NCBI RefSeq assembly: GCF_001425085.1
Contig: NZ_LMDN01000003.1
Span: forward strand, 603,767 to 667,766
DNA length: 64,000 bases
From: Leifsonia sp. Root4
GTDB lineage: Bacteria > Actinomycetota > Actinomycetes > Actinomycetales > Microbacteriaceae
Reading direction: 5' to 3'
Numbering within the stretch: position 1 is the stretch's first letter; every line of letters starts with the position of its first letter. Below are positions 18,057 to 27,602 of this stretch, one piece after another. The translations under genes and the position numbers were made by a program. Under the pieces are notes generated by a model. The model searched no databases and was not told the DNA's origin. It saw nothing but the letters and a program-made list of their open reading frames with translations.

Positions 18057-18186
18057 CGAATTTCCTAGCGTTGAAAGTTATTTGTGTGTTGAGACTGGTG
18101 TGATCTGTCTTGCCGATCACAGTCCGATCAGGCGAGAAAGCTTGCGGCCCGGGGGCCAGCTACCGAGCTTAGCAGAATTCGAGCTG

Positions 18187-18969
18187 TCAGACCGCACGTG
18201 CGCCGAAGCGCCCGTCCTGTTCGCTCAGCTCGATGCCGAGGCCGAATGCTTCGGTGAGCACCTCGGAGGTGAGCGCCTCGGAGAAGGGACCCGCGGCGAC
18301 GACCCGACCGGCAGCGATCACGAGGGCGTGCGTGAAGCCGAGGGGAATCTCTTCCGCGTGGTGGGTGACCATGACGATGGCCGGGGCGTTCGGCGACTGG
18401 GCGTAGCCACCGAGCAGGTGCAGCAATTCTTCGCGCGCACCGAGGTCGAGGCTGGCCGCCGGCTCGTCGAGCAGCAACAGCTCGGGGTCGGTCATCACGG
18501 AGCGCGCGATCTGCACGCGCTTCTGCTCGCCGTCGCTGAGGGTGCCGAACAGGCGCTCGGCCAGGTGGTCGAGCTTCCACTCGGCCAGCACCCGCTGCGC
18601 ACGACGGGTGTCGAGCTCGTCGTACTCCTCGTTCCAGCGTCCCGTCACCGAGTACGCGGCGGTCAGCACGACGTCCAGAACCTTCTCGTTCTTCGGGATC
18701 GTCCTGGCCATCGCGGTCGACGCGAATCCGATCATCGGGCGCAGTTCGAACAGATCGACCTTGCCGAGCTGTTCCTCGAGCACGAGGGCTGTGCCGCTGC
18801 TCGGGTGCAGAGCAGCCGCTGCGATGCGCAGCAGCGTGGTCTTGCCCGCGCCGTTTGGACCGAGCACCACCCAGCGTTCGTCGGGATTCACCGTCCAGTT
18901 CACCGAGTCGAGGATTGTGTTGCCGTCGCGAACGACGGAGACGTCTGTGAGCTGAAGAACGCTGGCCAT
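18187..18969 (-). CDS. ABC transporter ATP-binding protein
   Basis: A 260-residue single nucleotide-binding domain: Walker A LGPNGAGKTTLLRIAA, Q-loop region MIGFAST, a signature given as FGTLSDGEQKRVQIAR, Walker B ELLLLDEPAASLD and H-loop VMVTHHAEEI. The signature LSDGE departs slightly from LSGGQ. No permease gene is adjacent, so it is an orphan ATPase of the kind near the YlmA/molybdate-type group. The partner is encoded elsewhere or it acts alone in the cytoplasm. Confidence 0.93.
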   Translation of the reverse strand: MASVLQLTDVSVVRDGNTILDSVNWTVNPDERWVVLGPNGAGKTTLLRIAAAALHPSSGTALVLEEQLGKVDLFELRPMIGFASTAMARTIPKNEKVLDVVLTAAYSVTGRWNEEYDELDTRRAQRVLAEWKLDHLAERLFGTLSDGEQKRVQIARSVMTDPELLLLDEPAASLDLGAREELLHLLGGYAQSPNAPAIVMVTHHAEEIPLGFTHALVIAAGRVVAAGPFSEALTSEVLTEAFGLGIELSEQDGRFGARAV

Positions 18970-18999
18970 GCTCCTATGCTACCGAGCCTCGGCGCCCGC

Positions 19000-20181
19000 T
19001 CAGAGCAGGCCGGCGTAGATCTCGCGGGTGCGCGCCGCGATCTGCGTCCAATCGAATTCCTTCTCGGCCCGCTCCCTGCCCGCCGCGCCCATCACGGCGG
19101 CGCGTGCGGGGTCGCTCACAACCTCGGTGAGTGCCGCGGCGAGATCCGCCACGAACCGCTCGGGATCGATCGGCGTTCCCGTGCCGTCGTCCAGCTGCTC
19201 GATCGGCACCAGGCGCCCGGTCACCCCGTCGACGACGACCTCGGGGATGCCGCCTGTCGCTGTTCCGACGACGGGAAGCCCGCACGCCATCGCCTCGAGG
19301 TTGACGATTCCGAGAGGCTCGTAGACCGAGGGGCAGACGAAGGCCGTTCCCGCCGTCAGCACCGCGGAGAGTTCGTGTTGGCTGAGCAGCCGGTCGATCC
19401 AGACGACGCCGGCGCGCTCGCGCTGCAGCGTCTCGACGCCGGCACTGACCTCGGCCATGATCTCGGCCGTGTCCGGCGCTCCAGCGCAGAGCACGAGCTG
19501 CACGTCCGCCGGCAGAAGCCGCGCCGCACGCAGAAGGTAGGGCAAGCCCTTCTGCCGCGTGATGCGCCCGACGAAGACGATCGACGGCCGATCGGGGTCG
19601 ATGCCGAGCGCGCGCACGGTGTCGCTGTCGTGCAGCGGCTTCCAGCGGTTCAGGTCGATGCCGTTGTAGACCACGTGGACGCGCTGCTCGTCGAGCGACG
19701 GGTAGGAGCGCAGGATGTCGCGGGCCATGCCGCCGCTCACCGCGATGACCGCGTCCGCGGCCTCGAATGCCGTCTTCTCGACCCAGCTCGACACCCGGTA
19801 GCCGCCGCCGAGCTGCTCGGCTTTCCATGGCCGGAGCGGCTCGAGGCTGTGCGCGGTGACCACATGGGGAACATCGTGCAAAAGTTTGGCGATGTGACCC
19901 GCCCCGTTTGCATACCAGGTGTGGGAGTGCACGAGGCTGGCACCGGCGACATCCTGCGCCATGGCCAGGTCGACACCGAGCGTGCTGAGGGCGGGGTTGG
20001 CGTCGGCCAATGTCGCGGGTGCGGCGTACGCGACGGTGTCCGGGGCGTTGCGCTCGGCGCCGAAACAGCGCACGACGACGTCGATGTCTGTGCGCAGCGC
20101 GCGGACGAGCTCCGCGACGTGCACTCCGGCACCGCCGTAGACCTCGGGTGGATACTCCTTGGTGAGCAGATCGACTCGCAT
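19000..20181 (-). CDS. glgA: Glycogen synthase (actinobacterial GT4 type)
   Basis: A 393-residue GT4-like synthase: MRVDLLTKEYPPEVYGGAGVHVAEL, then HSHTWYANGAGHIAKLLHDVPHVVTAHSLEPLRPW, FVGRITRQKGLPYLLRAA and the donor motif VYEPLGIVNLEAMACGLPVV with its two Glu. This is the actinobacterial GlgA/GlgM type, which uses ADP-glucose for alpha-1,4-glucan or maltose-1-phosphate synthesis. It is divergent from glgC, the enzyme that makes ADP-glucose, across an 80-bp gap, the classic arrangement in this phylum. GlgM versus GlgA activity cannot be settled from the sequence. Confidence 0.93.
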   Translation of the reverse strand: MRVDLLTKEYPPEVYGGAGVHVAELVRALRTDIDVVVRCFGAERNAPDTVAYAAPATLADANPALSTLGVDLAMAQDVAGASLVHSHTWYANGAGHIAKLLHDVPHVVTAHSLEPLRPWKAEQLGGGYRVSSWVEKTAFEAADAVIAVSGGMARDILRSYPSLDEQRVHVVYNGIDLNRWKPLHDSDTVRALGIDPDRPSIVFVGRITRQKGLPYLLRAARLLPADVQLVLCAGAPDTAEIMAEVSAGVETLQRERAGVVWIDRLLSQHELSAVLTAGTAFVCPSVYEPLGIVNLEAMACGLPVVGTATGGIPEVVVDGVTGRLVPIEQLDDGTGTPIDPERFVADLAAALTEVVSDPARAAVMGAAGRERAEKEFDWTQIAARTREIYAGLL

Positions 20182-20261
20182 GGGGCAACGCTAGCGCAGC
20201 CGCGCCGACACAGAGCGGAATGCGTCTAGGAAGTGTCATTCGGCTGCCCTAGGGTGAAGTC

Positions 20262-21503
20262 ATGAAGCCCAAGAAGATCTTCGGAATCGTCCTCGCCGGT
20301 GGCGAGGGCAAGCGACTGATGCCGCTCACAGAAGACCGTGCAAAGCCCGCCGTTCCCTTCGGCGGGCATTATCGCCTCGTGGACTTCGCACTGTCGAACC
20401 TGATCAACTCCGGGCTCTCGCAGATCGTCGTCCTGACGCAGTACAAGTCGCACAGTCTCGACCGTCACGTCTCACAGACGTGGCACGTCTCCGGCGTCGT
20501 GAACTCGTACATCGCCTCCGTGCCCGCGCAGCAGCGCCTGGGCAAGCGGTGGTTCAGCGGATCGGCCGACGCGATCCTGCAGAGCCTCAACCTGTTGCGC
20601 GACGAGAAGCCGGACATCGTCGTGGTGGTCGGAGCGGACCACGTCTACCGCATGGACTTCAGTCAGATGATCGAGGCGCACATTGCCTCCGGCGCGAAGG
20701 CGACCGTCGCCGCCATCCGCCAGCCCATCGACCAGGCCGACCAGTTCGGCGTCATCGACGTCGACCCGGACGCGCCGGAGTCGATCCGGGCGTTCCTCGA
20801 GAAGCCGCAGAACCCGGTCGGCCTCGCCGACGCCCCGCACGAGGTGCTTGCATCGATGGGCAACTACGTCTTCGACGCCGATGCCCTGATCGAGGCCGTG
20901 CTGCGCGATGGTGAGCGCACCGATTCCAGCCACGACATGGGTGGCGACATCATCCCCGACTTCGTGGCGCGCGGCGAGGCCGGTGTCTACGACCTGCGAC
21001 GCAACGACGTGCCAGGCTCGACCGATCGCGACCGCTTCTACTGGCGCGATGTGGGAACGATCGACTCCTTCTTCGACGCGCACCAGGACCTCATCTCCGC
21101 GCTGCCCGTCTTCAACCTCTACAACGAGGCGTGGCCGATCTTCACCCAGCAGCGCAACTCCCCGCCCGCCAAGTTCGTCCGCGACGCGCACGGCGCGCTC
21201 GGCACGATGATCGACTCGATCGTCTCGCTCGGATCGCTCATCTCCGGTGCCCACATCGAACGCAGCGTGCTCGGTCCGTGGGTGCACGTCGACTCCGGCG
21301 CACAGGTGGTCGACTCGATCCTGTTCGAGCGCGTGCGCATCGAGGCCGGCGCCCGCGTCCTCCGCGCCGTTCTCGACAAGGACGTCGTCGTCGAGGCGGG
21401 AGCGACGGTCGGGGTCGACCTCGATCACGACCGGGCGCGCGGCTTCAGCGTGACGGCCTCGGGAATCACCGTCGTCGGCAAGGGTGTTACAGTCGCCGCA
21501 TGA
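20262..21503 (+). CDS. glgC: Glucose-1-phosphate adenylyltransferase (ADP-glucose pyrophosphorylase)
   Basis: A 413-residue enzyme: the nucleotidyltransferase start [28 protein letters not shown], then [21 protein letters not shown] and [16 protein letters not shown], followed by a left-handed beta-helix domain ([31 protein letters not shown]). It makes ADP-glucose from glucose-1-phosphate and ATP, the committed step of glycogen synthesis. The serB gene starts within its stop codon (ATGA overlap), an unusual but clear coupling. Allosteric regulation by sugar phosphates is a family feature, not visible here. Confidence 0.96.
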   Translation: MKPKKIFGIVLAGGEGKRLMPLTEDRAKPAVPFGGHYRLVDFALSNLINSGLSQIVVLTQYKSHSLDRHVSQTWHVSGVVNSYIASVPAQQRLGKRWFSGSADAILQSLNLLRDEKPDIVVVVGADHVYRMDFSQMIEAHIASGAKATVAAIRQPIDQADQFGVIDVDPDAPESIRAFLEKPQNPVGLADAPHEVLASMGNYVFDADALIEAVLRDGERTDSSHDMGGDIIPDFVARGEAGVYDLRRNDVPGSTDRDRFYWRDVGTIDSFFDAHQDLISALPVFNLYNEAWPIFTQQRNSPPAKFVRDAHGALGTMIDSIVSLGSLISGAHIERSVLGPWVHVDSGAQVVDSILFERVRIEAGARVLRAVLDKDVVVEAGATVGVDLDHDRARGFSVTASGITVVGKGVTVAA

Positions 21504-22144
21504 GCTCGCCGCGTTTCCTTGTTGTCCTCGATGCCGATTCCACCCTGATCCAAGACGAGGTCATCGAACTTCTGGCGGATGCCGCAGGCTCCCGTGAACT
21601 CGTCGCCGACGTCACGGAGCAAGCCATGCGCGGGGAACTCGATTTCGCCGAGAGCCTGCGCGCCCGCGTCGCGACGCTCGGCGGCCTGCCGGAGAGTGTC
21701 TTCGCCGAGGTCGGGGCCCTCATCCGGCCGACGCGGGGCGTGCACGAGCTGATCGCCGGGGTGCAGGCGGCAGGCGGACTCTTCGGGGTCGTCTCCGGTG
21801 GCTTCCACGAGCTCCTCGACCCGCTGGCTGCCCAGTTCGGCCTCGACAGCTGGCGTGCGAACCGTCTGGAGCTGGAGGACGGGAAACTCACGGGTCGCGT
21901 GTCCGGGCCGATCGTCGACGCGGCTGCGAAAGCGCACGCGCTGCAGGAGTGGGCCGATGCCGCCGGCATCCCGCTCAGCCGCACGGTCGCCGTCGGCGAC
22001 GGCGCCAACGACCTCGCGATGATGGCCATCGCCGGCCTCTCGGTCGCGTTCAACGCCAAGCCGCGGGTGCGGGCGGAGGCCGACGTCGCCATCGACGTCG
22101 CCGACCTCGGCCAGGTGCTGCCGCTGCTCGGCCTGCGCGGCTGA
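21500..22144 (+). CDS. serB: Phosphoserine phosphatase (HAD superfamily)
   Basis: A 214-residue HAD phosphatase: motif [17 protein letters not shown] (nucleophile and acid Asp), motif [16 protein letters not shown], and motif [13 protein letters not shown] with [13 protein letters not shown]. This is the SerB core without the N-terminal ACT domains found in mycobacterial SerB2. It makes serine from phosphoserine in the last step of serine synthesis. The ATG at 21500 overlaps the glgC stop by four bases, so the two are probably expressed together. Confidence 0.93.
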   Translation: MSSPRFLVVLDADSTLIQDEVIELLADAAGSRELVADVTEQAMRGELDFAESLRARVATLGGLPESVFAEVGALIRPTRGVHELIAGVQAAGGLFGVVSGGFHELLDPLAAQFGLDSWRANRLELEDGKLTGRVSGPIVDAAAKAHALQEWADAAGIPLSRTVAVGDGANDLAMMAIAGLSVAFNAKPRVRAEADVAIDVADLGQVLPLLGLRG

Positions 22145-22166
22145 ACCGCTCAGGCCGCGATCGGGG

Positions 22167-22877
22167 CTAGTGCCCCATGCCGAGGCCGCCGTCGACCGGG
22201 ATGACGGCTCCGGAGATGTAGGCTGCCTCGTCGCTGCCGACCCAGGCAACGACCTTGGCGACCTCGCTCGGCGTTGCGAAACGGCCGGCCGGGATGTTCT
22301 TCTTGTACTCCGCCTGCTGCTCGGCGGGGAGCGCGGCGGTCATGTCGGTCTCGATGAATCCGGGAGCAACGACATTCGCGGTGATGCCGCGGGCACCGAG
22401 TTCGCGGGTGATGGAGCGGGCCATGCCGACGAGGGCCGCCTTGGAGGCGGAGTAGTTGACCTGGCCGGGGCCGCCGTAGAGGCCGACGACGCTGGAGATG
22501 AGCACGATGCGGCCGTAACGGGCCTTGAGCATGCCCTTCGATGCCCGCTTCACGACGCGGAACGCACCGGTGAGGTTGGTGTCGATGACGTCGACGAAGT
22601 CCTCCTCGCTCATGCGCATGAGCAGCGTGTCGCGCGTGATGCCGGCGTTGGCAACGAGCACCTCGACCGGGCCGAGCTCTGCCTCGATCGCGGTGAAAGC
22701 GGCGTCGATCGATGCGGCATCCGTCACATCGGCTTGCACGGTGAAGGATCCGGCGGGCCCCTCACCGGAGCGCGCGGTCACGGCGACGCGGTGGCCTTGC
22801 GCCACGAACTCCTCGGCGATGGCGAAACCGATACCGCGGTTTCCTCCGGTGACGAGTACGGTGCGGGGCGTGGTCAT
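22167..22877 (-). CDS. fabG: 3-oxoacyl-ACP reductase (short-chain dehydrogenase)
   Basis: A 236-residue classical SDR: cofactor motif VLVTGGNRGIGFAIAEEF, NAG motif LVANAGITRDTLLMRM, catalytic Ser in ISSVVGLYGGPGQVNYSASKAALVG with the YxxxK Tyr and Lys, and the ending VAPGFIETDMTAALP with VIPVDGGLGMGH. It reduces beta-ketoacyl-ACP with NADPH in fatty acid synthesis. The ATG at 22877 is chosen over an in-frame TTG at 22889; GGA lies 7 bp upstream. The DUF3099 gene is divergent, 107 bp away, the usual actinobacterial order. Confidence 0.93.
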   Translation of the reverse strand: MTTPRTVLVTGGNRGIGFAIAEEFVAQGHRVAVTARSGEGPAGSFTVQADVTDAASIDAAFTAIEAELGPVEVLVANAGITRDTLLMRMSEEDFVDVIDTNLTGAFRVVKRASKGMLKARYGRIVLISSVVGLYGGPGQVNYSASKAALVGMARSITRELGARGITANVVAPGFIETDMTAALPAEQQAEYKKNIPAGRFATPSEVAKVVAWVGSDEAAYISGAVIPVDGGLGMGH

Positions 22878-22984
22878 GGTGTGGTCCAATCGGGCAGTGC
22901 TGACGAGCGAGGCGAACGGGCAAATCTGACCCAGTTTAGAGCGTCCTCACCGCCCCTCAGGAGACGTAGGCTTAAGGCAGAGCC

Positions 22985-23257
22985 ATGAAGCAGCCATCGA
23001 TCACCTCACTTCCCGTCTCCCCCGAGGTGGAGCGGCGCAATCGCATGCTCAAATACACGCTCGCGATGGGGATCCGCGTGCTCTGCGTGCTGTCCATGTT
23101 GTTCCTGGAAGGCTGGTGGCTGCTGCTGCCTGCGATCGGGGCCGTGGTGCTGCCGTACTTCGCGGTGGTCATCGCCAACGTCCCCTCGAAGGCGAAGTCG
23201 TCGAACATCCTGCGCCCCGGCGCTATCGAAAGGGCCTGGAAGCGCAAGAATGACTGA
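22985..23257 (+). CDS. DUF3099 domain-containing membrane protein
   Basis: A 90-residue protein with a charged start (ITSLPVSPEVERRNRMLKYT), two hydrophobic segments (MGIRVLCVLSMLFLEGWWLLL and PAIGAVVLPYFAVVIANV) and a basic tail, as in DUF3099. Its function is unknown. It stands first in a coupled run of three: the next gene overlaps by 8 bases and the third by 4. AAGG lies 7 bp before the start. Confidence 0.88.
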   Translation: MKQPSITSLPVSPEVERRNRMLKYTLAMGIRVLCVLSMLFLEGWWLLLPAIGAVVLPYFAVVIANVPSKAKSSNILRPGAIERAWKRKND

Positions 23258-23486
23258 CCTGATCGGGATGGGCCTCCTCGGCGGAGCGCTGCCCCGCGAA
23301 GCCTGTTCGCGCGCCGCGTGCTCGGCGGACGCCACGTGGCGCATCGACTGGCGCAACCCGCGCATCCACACCGGTGAACGGTTCAAGACCTGGTTGGCCT
23401 GCGACGAGCACATCGACTATCTGCGTGACTTCCTCGCGGCCAGGGAATTCCCGCTCACCGTGAGCGCCCTCGAGGACGCCCCGTGA
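23250..23486 (+). CDS. Small Cys/His-containing protein, function unknown
   Basis: A 78-residue protein. Cysteines occur in CSRAACSADATWRIDWRNP and LACDEHIDYLRDFL, so two Cys in a CxxxxC spacing, then Cys and His, could bind zinc. The segment RNPRIHTGERFKTWLACDEH is strongly conserved among the homologues I can recall next to DUF3099 genes in this family. It is overlapped at both ends (8 bp upstream, 4 bp downstream with the SURF1 gene), so it is translated with them. Confidence 0.8.
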   Translation: MTDLIGMGLLGGALPREACSRAACSADATWRIDWRNPRIHTGERFKTWLACDEHIDYLRDFLAAREFPLTVSALEDAP

Positions 23487-24328
23487 GCGGCTGGCGTTTC
23501 CTGATCAGCAAACGCTGGGCCGGTTATCTGGCCCTCACCGTGCTCTTCGCGGTCGTCTGTGTCTTCCTCGGCAACTGGCAGCTCGCCAGGCGGGCAGAGG
23601 CCCAGGCCGAGATCCACCGCGTCGACAACAACTGGTCGGCCGAACCGGTTCCGCTCACCGAGGCCCTGCCAACGCTCGAGAGCTTCGATGAGTCCCAGAA
23701 GTGGCTCCCCGTCGTGATGGAGGGCAGCTACCTCCACGACGACGAGTTGCTGGTGCGCACGCGCCCGCGCGCGGGAATGCCCGGTTTCGAGGTGCTCACT
23801 CCCCTGCAACTGCCAGACGGCACCGTCTTCATCGTCAACCGTGGCTGGCTTCCGACCGGTTCAGCCCAGGATGCCCCGGATGTCGTGCCCTCCGCCCCGG
23901 AGGGCACCGTCACTGTCGTCGCCAGGCTCAAGGCCGGAGAGCCATCGCTGGCCGGCCGCAGCTCGAGCGGCAACCAGATCTCGACGATCCAGCTCAACGA
24001 GATCTCGGAACGACTCGGAACAGACAACTACACCGGTGCGTACGGGCTGATGATCTCGGAGAGCCCGGAGGCGATCGATCCGCGCCCGCTCGCCGTGATC
24101 AAGCCGCCACGCGATGAAGGCCCGCACCTCTCCTACGCCTTCCAGTGGTACGTGTTCGCGATCATGGCCTTCATCGGCCTGGGCTGGGCGGCCCGTCAGG
24201 AGTTCCGCGCGGTCAACATCGACGACCCGGCCGAGCGCAAGCGGGCGGCGGCGCGCGCGAAGAAGCAGTCGCTCAAGACGCGGAGCGATGCCGAGGTCGA
24301 AGACGAGATCCTCGACAACGCCCGCTAG
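23483..24328 (+). CDS. SURF1 family protein (cytochrome oxidase biogenesis)
   Basis: A 281-residue membrane protein starting GTG. It has one segment near residues 12-30 (GYLALTVLFAVVCVFLGNWQLARR, the SURF1 WQ motif) and one near 215-235 (LSYAFQWYVFAIMAFIGLGW). Between them lies an extracellular beta-barrel domain with GMPGFEVLTPLQLPDG and VNRGWLPTG. SURF1/Shy1 proteins help insert heme a into cytochrome c oxidase. The basic C-terminal tail (KRAAARAKKQSLKTR) is typical for actinobacterial members. The 3' end overlaps the convergent nitroreductase gene by 4 bp. Confidence 0.92.
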   Translation: MSGWRFLISKRWAGYLALTVLFAVVCVFLGNWQLARRAEAQAEIHRVDNNWSAEPVPLTEALPTLESFDESQKWLPVVMEGSYLHDDELLVRTRPRAGMPGFEVLTPLQLPDGTVFIVNRGWLPTGSAQDAPDVVPSAPEGTVTVVARLKAGEPSLAGRSSSGNQISTIQLNEISERLGTDNYTGAYGLMISESPEAIDPRPLAVIKPPRDEGPHLSYAFQWYVFAIMAFIGLGWAARQEFRAVNIDDPAERKRAAARAKKQSLKTRSDAEVEDEILDNAR

Positions 24329-24948
24329 GCGCGAGGCGTCTGCCAGCCGCCGCGATGCACGAGCGCGGCCGCGTCTTTCCGTGCCCGCCGGGTCGGCGAG
24401 CCGCTTGCCGCCGCGCTCCTGTCCGGGTGCCCGATCGTCATCGCGCCGACCGGTGTGAACTCCTCTGGGACGCCGAACTCGAGCCGGAATGCGTCAAGTC
24501 GCTCGCGGGGGATGCCGAAGAAGCACGCCCCGAGCCCCTCGTCCACAGCGGTCTGCAACACGAGCAGTGAGGCCATCCCGGCATCCACGTGCCAGTACGG
24601 AACACCCCACCTGGGCTCCTCGGCATCCGACCAGCCCTTGTCCGGCTGGGAGTAGCGCTCACGGTACGCGGCCTGTGACGACAGCGGCACAATGACAACG
24701 GGAGCACTCCGCATGCCGCTCAGCCAGCGGCTCTCGCCGGTGTTGCGGTCGTTCGGCGTCGTCGATGACCAGAAGCGCGCGACATCCTCTGCGGTGTCGA
24801 GGACGAGGAAGGCCCACCCCTGGGTGAAGCCGGCGTTCGGCGCGCGCACGGCGTTGCGCAGCATCCGGTCGACGGCCTCGGCGCTCACCGGCTCCTCGGA
24901 GTAGGAGCGAACCATGCGGCGGCCGTTCACGATGTCTTGGAAGTCCAT
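24325..24948 (-). CDS. Nitroreductase family protein
   Basis: A 207-residue flavoprotein of the nitroreductase fold, starting MDFQDIVNGRRMVRSYSEEPVSAEAVDRML with the FMN-binding RRMVRSY stretch, then the conserved AVRAPNAGFTQGWAFLVL and an LGACFFGIP region binding the flavin. It reduces nitro or quinone compounds with NAD(P)H; the physiological substrate is not visible. A Cys is present in the LGACFFGI stretch. A frame extending upstream to 25227 is not family-like, so the ATG at 24948 is used. Confidence 0.9.
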   Translation of the reverse strand: MDFQDIVNGRRMVRSYSEEPVSAEAVDRMLRNAVRAPNAGFTQGWAFLVLDTAEDVARFWSSTTPNDRNTGESRWLSGMRSAPVVIVPLSSQAAYRERYSQPDKGWSDAEEPRWGVPYWHVDAGMASLLVLQTAVDEGLGACFFGIPRERLDAFRLEFGVPEEFTPVGAMTIGHPDRSAAASGSPTRRARKDAAALVHRGGWQTPRA

Positions 24949-25078
24949 GAGTACATGATCGCGGATTCGACGAGGAGCCCATCGCGAAGCTGGGAGAACG
25001 CCGGAATGGACTGTGTCTAAAGTCACATTTCCCGAGGAATCGCCCGGTTGCGCCCCCGCCCGCCCATAGCCTCTCCCC

Positions 25079-27601
25079 ATGGCTGACGACGACCGTACAC
25101 TCCTCGGCGCAACGGGCGCGTTCCTCTCCTTCGTTGCGGTGAGCGCCGTCGCAGCCGTGTTGGTCGCAGCGGCCATGACGCCGGCTGTCGCCGTTGCCGG
25201 TGTCGCGGCGACTGGCTCGATCGACATGTTCGAGAGCCTGCCGGACTACGTGGCGATCGGCGAACTGGCCGAGGGCTCCAACATCTACGCGACGAACGCC
25301 GACGGCACCTTCCACAAGCTCGCGACCTTCTACGAACAGAATCGCGAGGAGGTGGGTTGGGAGGCGATGTCCCAGTTCGCCAAGGATGCCGCGGTGGCCG
25401 TGGAGGACCCGCGCTTCTACGATCACGGCGGCATCGATCTGCAAGGCACGGTGCGCGCAGTGGCGCTCACGCTTCTCGACAACGAGGATCCGCAGGGCGG
25501 CTCCTCGATCACCCAGCAGTACGTCAAGAACGTGCGGGTGCAGAACGCGGTGATGGCTCCCGGCACCGAGGAGGAGCGCGAAACCGCGGTCGCGGCGGCG
25601 ATCGAAACCACTCCCGAGCGCAAACTGCAGGAGATGCGCATGGCGATTGGTCTCGAGAAGAAGTACTCCAAGGACGAGATCCTGCGTGGCTACCTCAACA
25701 TCGCCTACTTCGGCGGCACCGTGTACGGCATCGAGGCCGCGAGCAAGTACTACTTCGGCGGTGTCAGCGCGAAGGACCTGACCCTGGAGCAAGCGGCGAG
25801 CCTCATCGCCATCGTGAACAATCCGGAGAAGTTCCGGCTCGATCGTCCGGACAACGAGAACAACGGCACGGCCAACGCGTTCGGCGCCAATCACACGCGC
25901 CGGGACTACATCCTCGACAAGATGCTCGAACACAAGAAGATCACCGCGGAGCAGCACGCGGCCGCGATCGCCGTTCCCGTCGTCCCGGCCATCACGCCAC
26001 CGAGCACCGGATGCCAGGCGGCCGGTGGATCCGGATTCTTCTGCGACTACGTCTACTGGACGATCCGGAACGACAACGCCTTCGGGGCGACCCCCGAGGA
26101 GCGCGACGAGCGGCTTCGCCGTGGCGGCCTCGACATCTACACCTCGCTCGACCTGGAGCTGCAGGTCACGACGGAAGCGGCCGTGAACGAGAACGTGCCG
26201 AGTGTCGACCCGCGCTTCGATGTCGGGGCGGCGGCCGTGACCGTGCAGCCGGGGACCGGCCGTGTGCTCGCCATGGCGCAGAACAAGGTCTTCAGCAATG
26301 ATCCAGAGGTGCTCGCGGCGAGCGGCCCCGGCTGGACCTCCGTCAATTACAACACCGACATCGACTACGGCGGGTCGAGCGGGTTCCAGCCCGGATCCAC
26401 GTACAAGGTGTTCACACTCGCCGAGTGGTTGAACGCGGGCCACTCGCTGCGGGAGTCCTTCGACGGGCGGAAGCGCGCATTCACGCGCTTCCCGGACAGC
26501 TGCGTCGGTGACTGGTCTGGCAGCTACGAGCCGCGCAACGACGACGGCCGCATCGCGAGCAACGCCGTCAACGCCACCAAGTGGTCGGTGAACTCCGGCT
26601 TCATGGCGATGGCGGCTCAGCTCGATCTCTGCAAGATCAAACAGACCGCCGAGGCCTTCGGCATCCATCGCGCCGACGGCGACCCGCTGCAGATGAACCC
26701 CGGCGATGTTCTCGGCAGCCAGGAGGTCGCCCCGATCACGATGGCCGCCGCATTCGCCGGTATTGCCAACGGCGGGCTCACCTGCTCCCCCATCGTGATC
26801 GACCGGATCCTTGACCGCACGGGCGCCGAGGTCACGCCGCCCGCGTCCACGTGCCGGCAATCGGTTGAGCCCTCCGTGGCAGCGGCGATGGCCTACGCGA
26901 TGCAGGAGACCTTCTCCGGCGACGGCACCGCGGTTGCGTCGAACACGTACTCCGGCGTGCCGCACATCGGCAAGACCGGCACGACCGACTTCGCCAAGGA
27001 CACCTGGATGATCGGGTCGAGCACGGTTGCCGCAACGGCGGTGTGGGTGGGCAACGTCAACTACGACGCGAACTTGCGCGAGCTGCGCTTCGAGAGTGGT
27101 GCCGCGGCGACGGCGCGCCACCGCATCTGGCCGCGGATCATGGCGAACGCCGATGCGCGCTGGGGCGGGGCGGCATTCGCGGAGCCGGACGACTCTGCCT
27201 TCCGCGTCGTCCTGGCCGACATCCCTGACGTTCGAGGCAAGACGCTCGACGAGGCACGTTCGCTCATCGAGGACGCGGGCTTCGGCACGGAGGATGCGGG
27301 GCCGCAGGATTCCGAGCTGCCCGCCGGTCAGGTGTCTGGCACAACCCCATCCGGCAGTGCCCCACGCGGCTCCGTCGTCGGGGTGCACACGAGCAACGGG
27401 GCGCTGGTGCTGATGCCCACTGTGATCGGCATGAAGGAGAAGGACGCGCGTGCCGCGCTCTCCGCCTTCGCTGTTACAACCTCGGTTCAGCCCGTCACCG
27501 TTCCCTCACAGGATGGCACGGTGTCCGCGAGCAACCCCGCGGGCGGCACGCCGATCAGAGCGGGCAGCGCGGTGACGATCACCGTCGGGAAGCTCCCCTA
27601 G
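25079..27601 (+). CDS. Class A penicillin-binding protein with two PASTA domains
   Basis: An 840-residue bifunctional peptidoglycan synthase. One membrane segment at residues 15-40 is followed by a GT51 glycosyltransferase domain (about 70-290) with AVAVEDPRFYDHGGID, QGGSSITQQYVKN and LEKKYSKDEILRGYLN. A transpeptidase domain (about 350-690) has the SxxK active site GSTYK, the SxN-type SVN and KTGTT. The C-terminus carries two PASTA repeats (IPDVRGKTLDEARSLIEDAGF and MPTVIGMKEKDARAALSAF), known to bind muropeptides or beta-lactams. It polymerises and cross-links the cell wall. The upstream gap has TCTAAAGTCACATTT, a possible promoter box I cannot assign. Confidence 0.95.
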   Translation: MADDDRTLLGATGAFLSFVAVSAVAAVLVAAAMTPAVAVAGVAATGSIDMFESLPDYVAIGELAEGSNIYATNADGTFHKLATFYEQNREEVGWEAMSQFAKDAAVAVEDPRFYDHGGIDLQGTVRAVALTLLDNEDPQGGSSITQQYVKNVRVQNAVMAPGTEEERETAVAAAIETTPERKLQEMRMAIGLEKKYSKDEILRGYLNIAYFGGTVYGIEAASKYYFGGVSAKDLTLEQAASLIAIVNNPEKFRLDRPDNENNGTANAFGANHTRRDYILDKMLEHKKITAEQHAAAIAVPVVPAITPPSTGCQAAGGSGFFCDYVYWTIRNDNAFGATPEERDERLRRGGLDIYTSLDLELQVTTEAAVNENVPSVDPRFDVGAAAVTVQPGTGRVLAMAQNKVFSNDPEVLAASGPGWTSVNYNTDIDYGGSSGFQPGSTYKVFTLAEWLNAGHSLRESFDGRKRAFTRFPDSCVGDWSGSYEPRNDDGRIASNAVNATKWSVNSGFMAMAAQLDLCKIKQTAEAFGIHRADGDPLQMNPGDVLGSQEVAPITMAAAFAGIANGGLTCSPIVIDRILDRTGAEVTPPASTCRQSVEPSVAAAMAYAMQETFSGDGTAVASNTYSGVPHIGKTGTTDFAKDTWMIGSSTVAATAVWVGNVNYDANLRELRFESGAAATARHRIWPRIMANADARWGGAAFAEPDDSAFRVVLADIPDVRGKTLDEARSLIEDAGFGTEDAGPQDSELPAGQVSGTTPSGSAPRGSVVGVHTSNGALVLMPTVIGMKEKDARAALSAFAVTTSVQPVTVPSQDGTVSASNPAGGTPIRAGSAVTITVGKLP

Positions 27602-27602
27602 A

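Noticed and set aside
18057-18186. Zur box before rpmE2
   Set aside because: Type B L31 genes are often Zur-controlled, but I see no AT-rich palindrome of that type in the upstream 130 bp.
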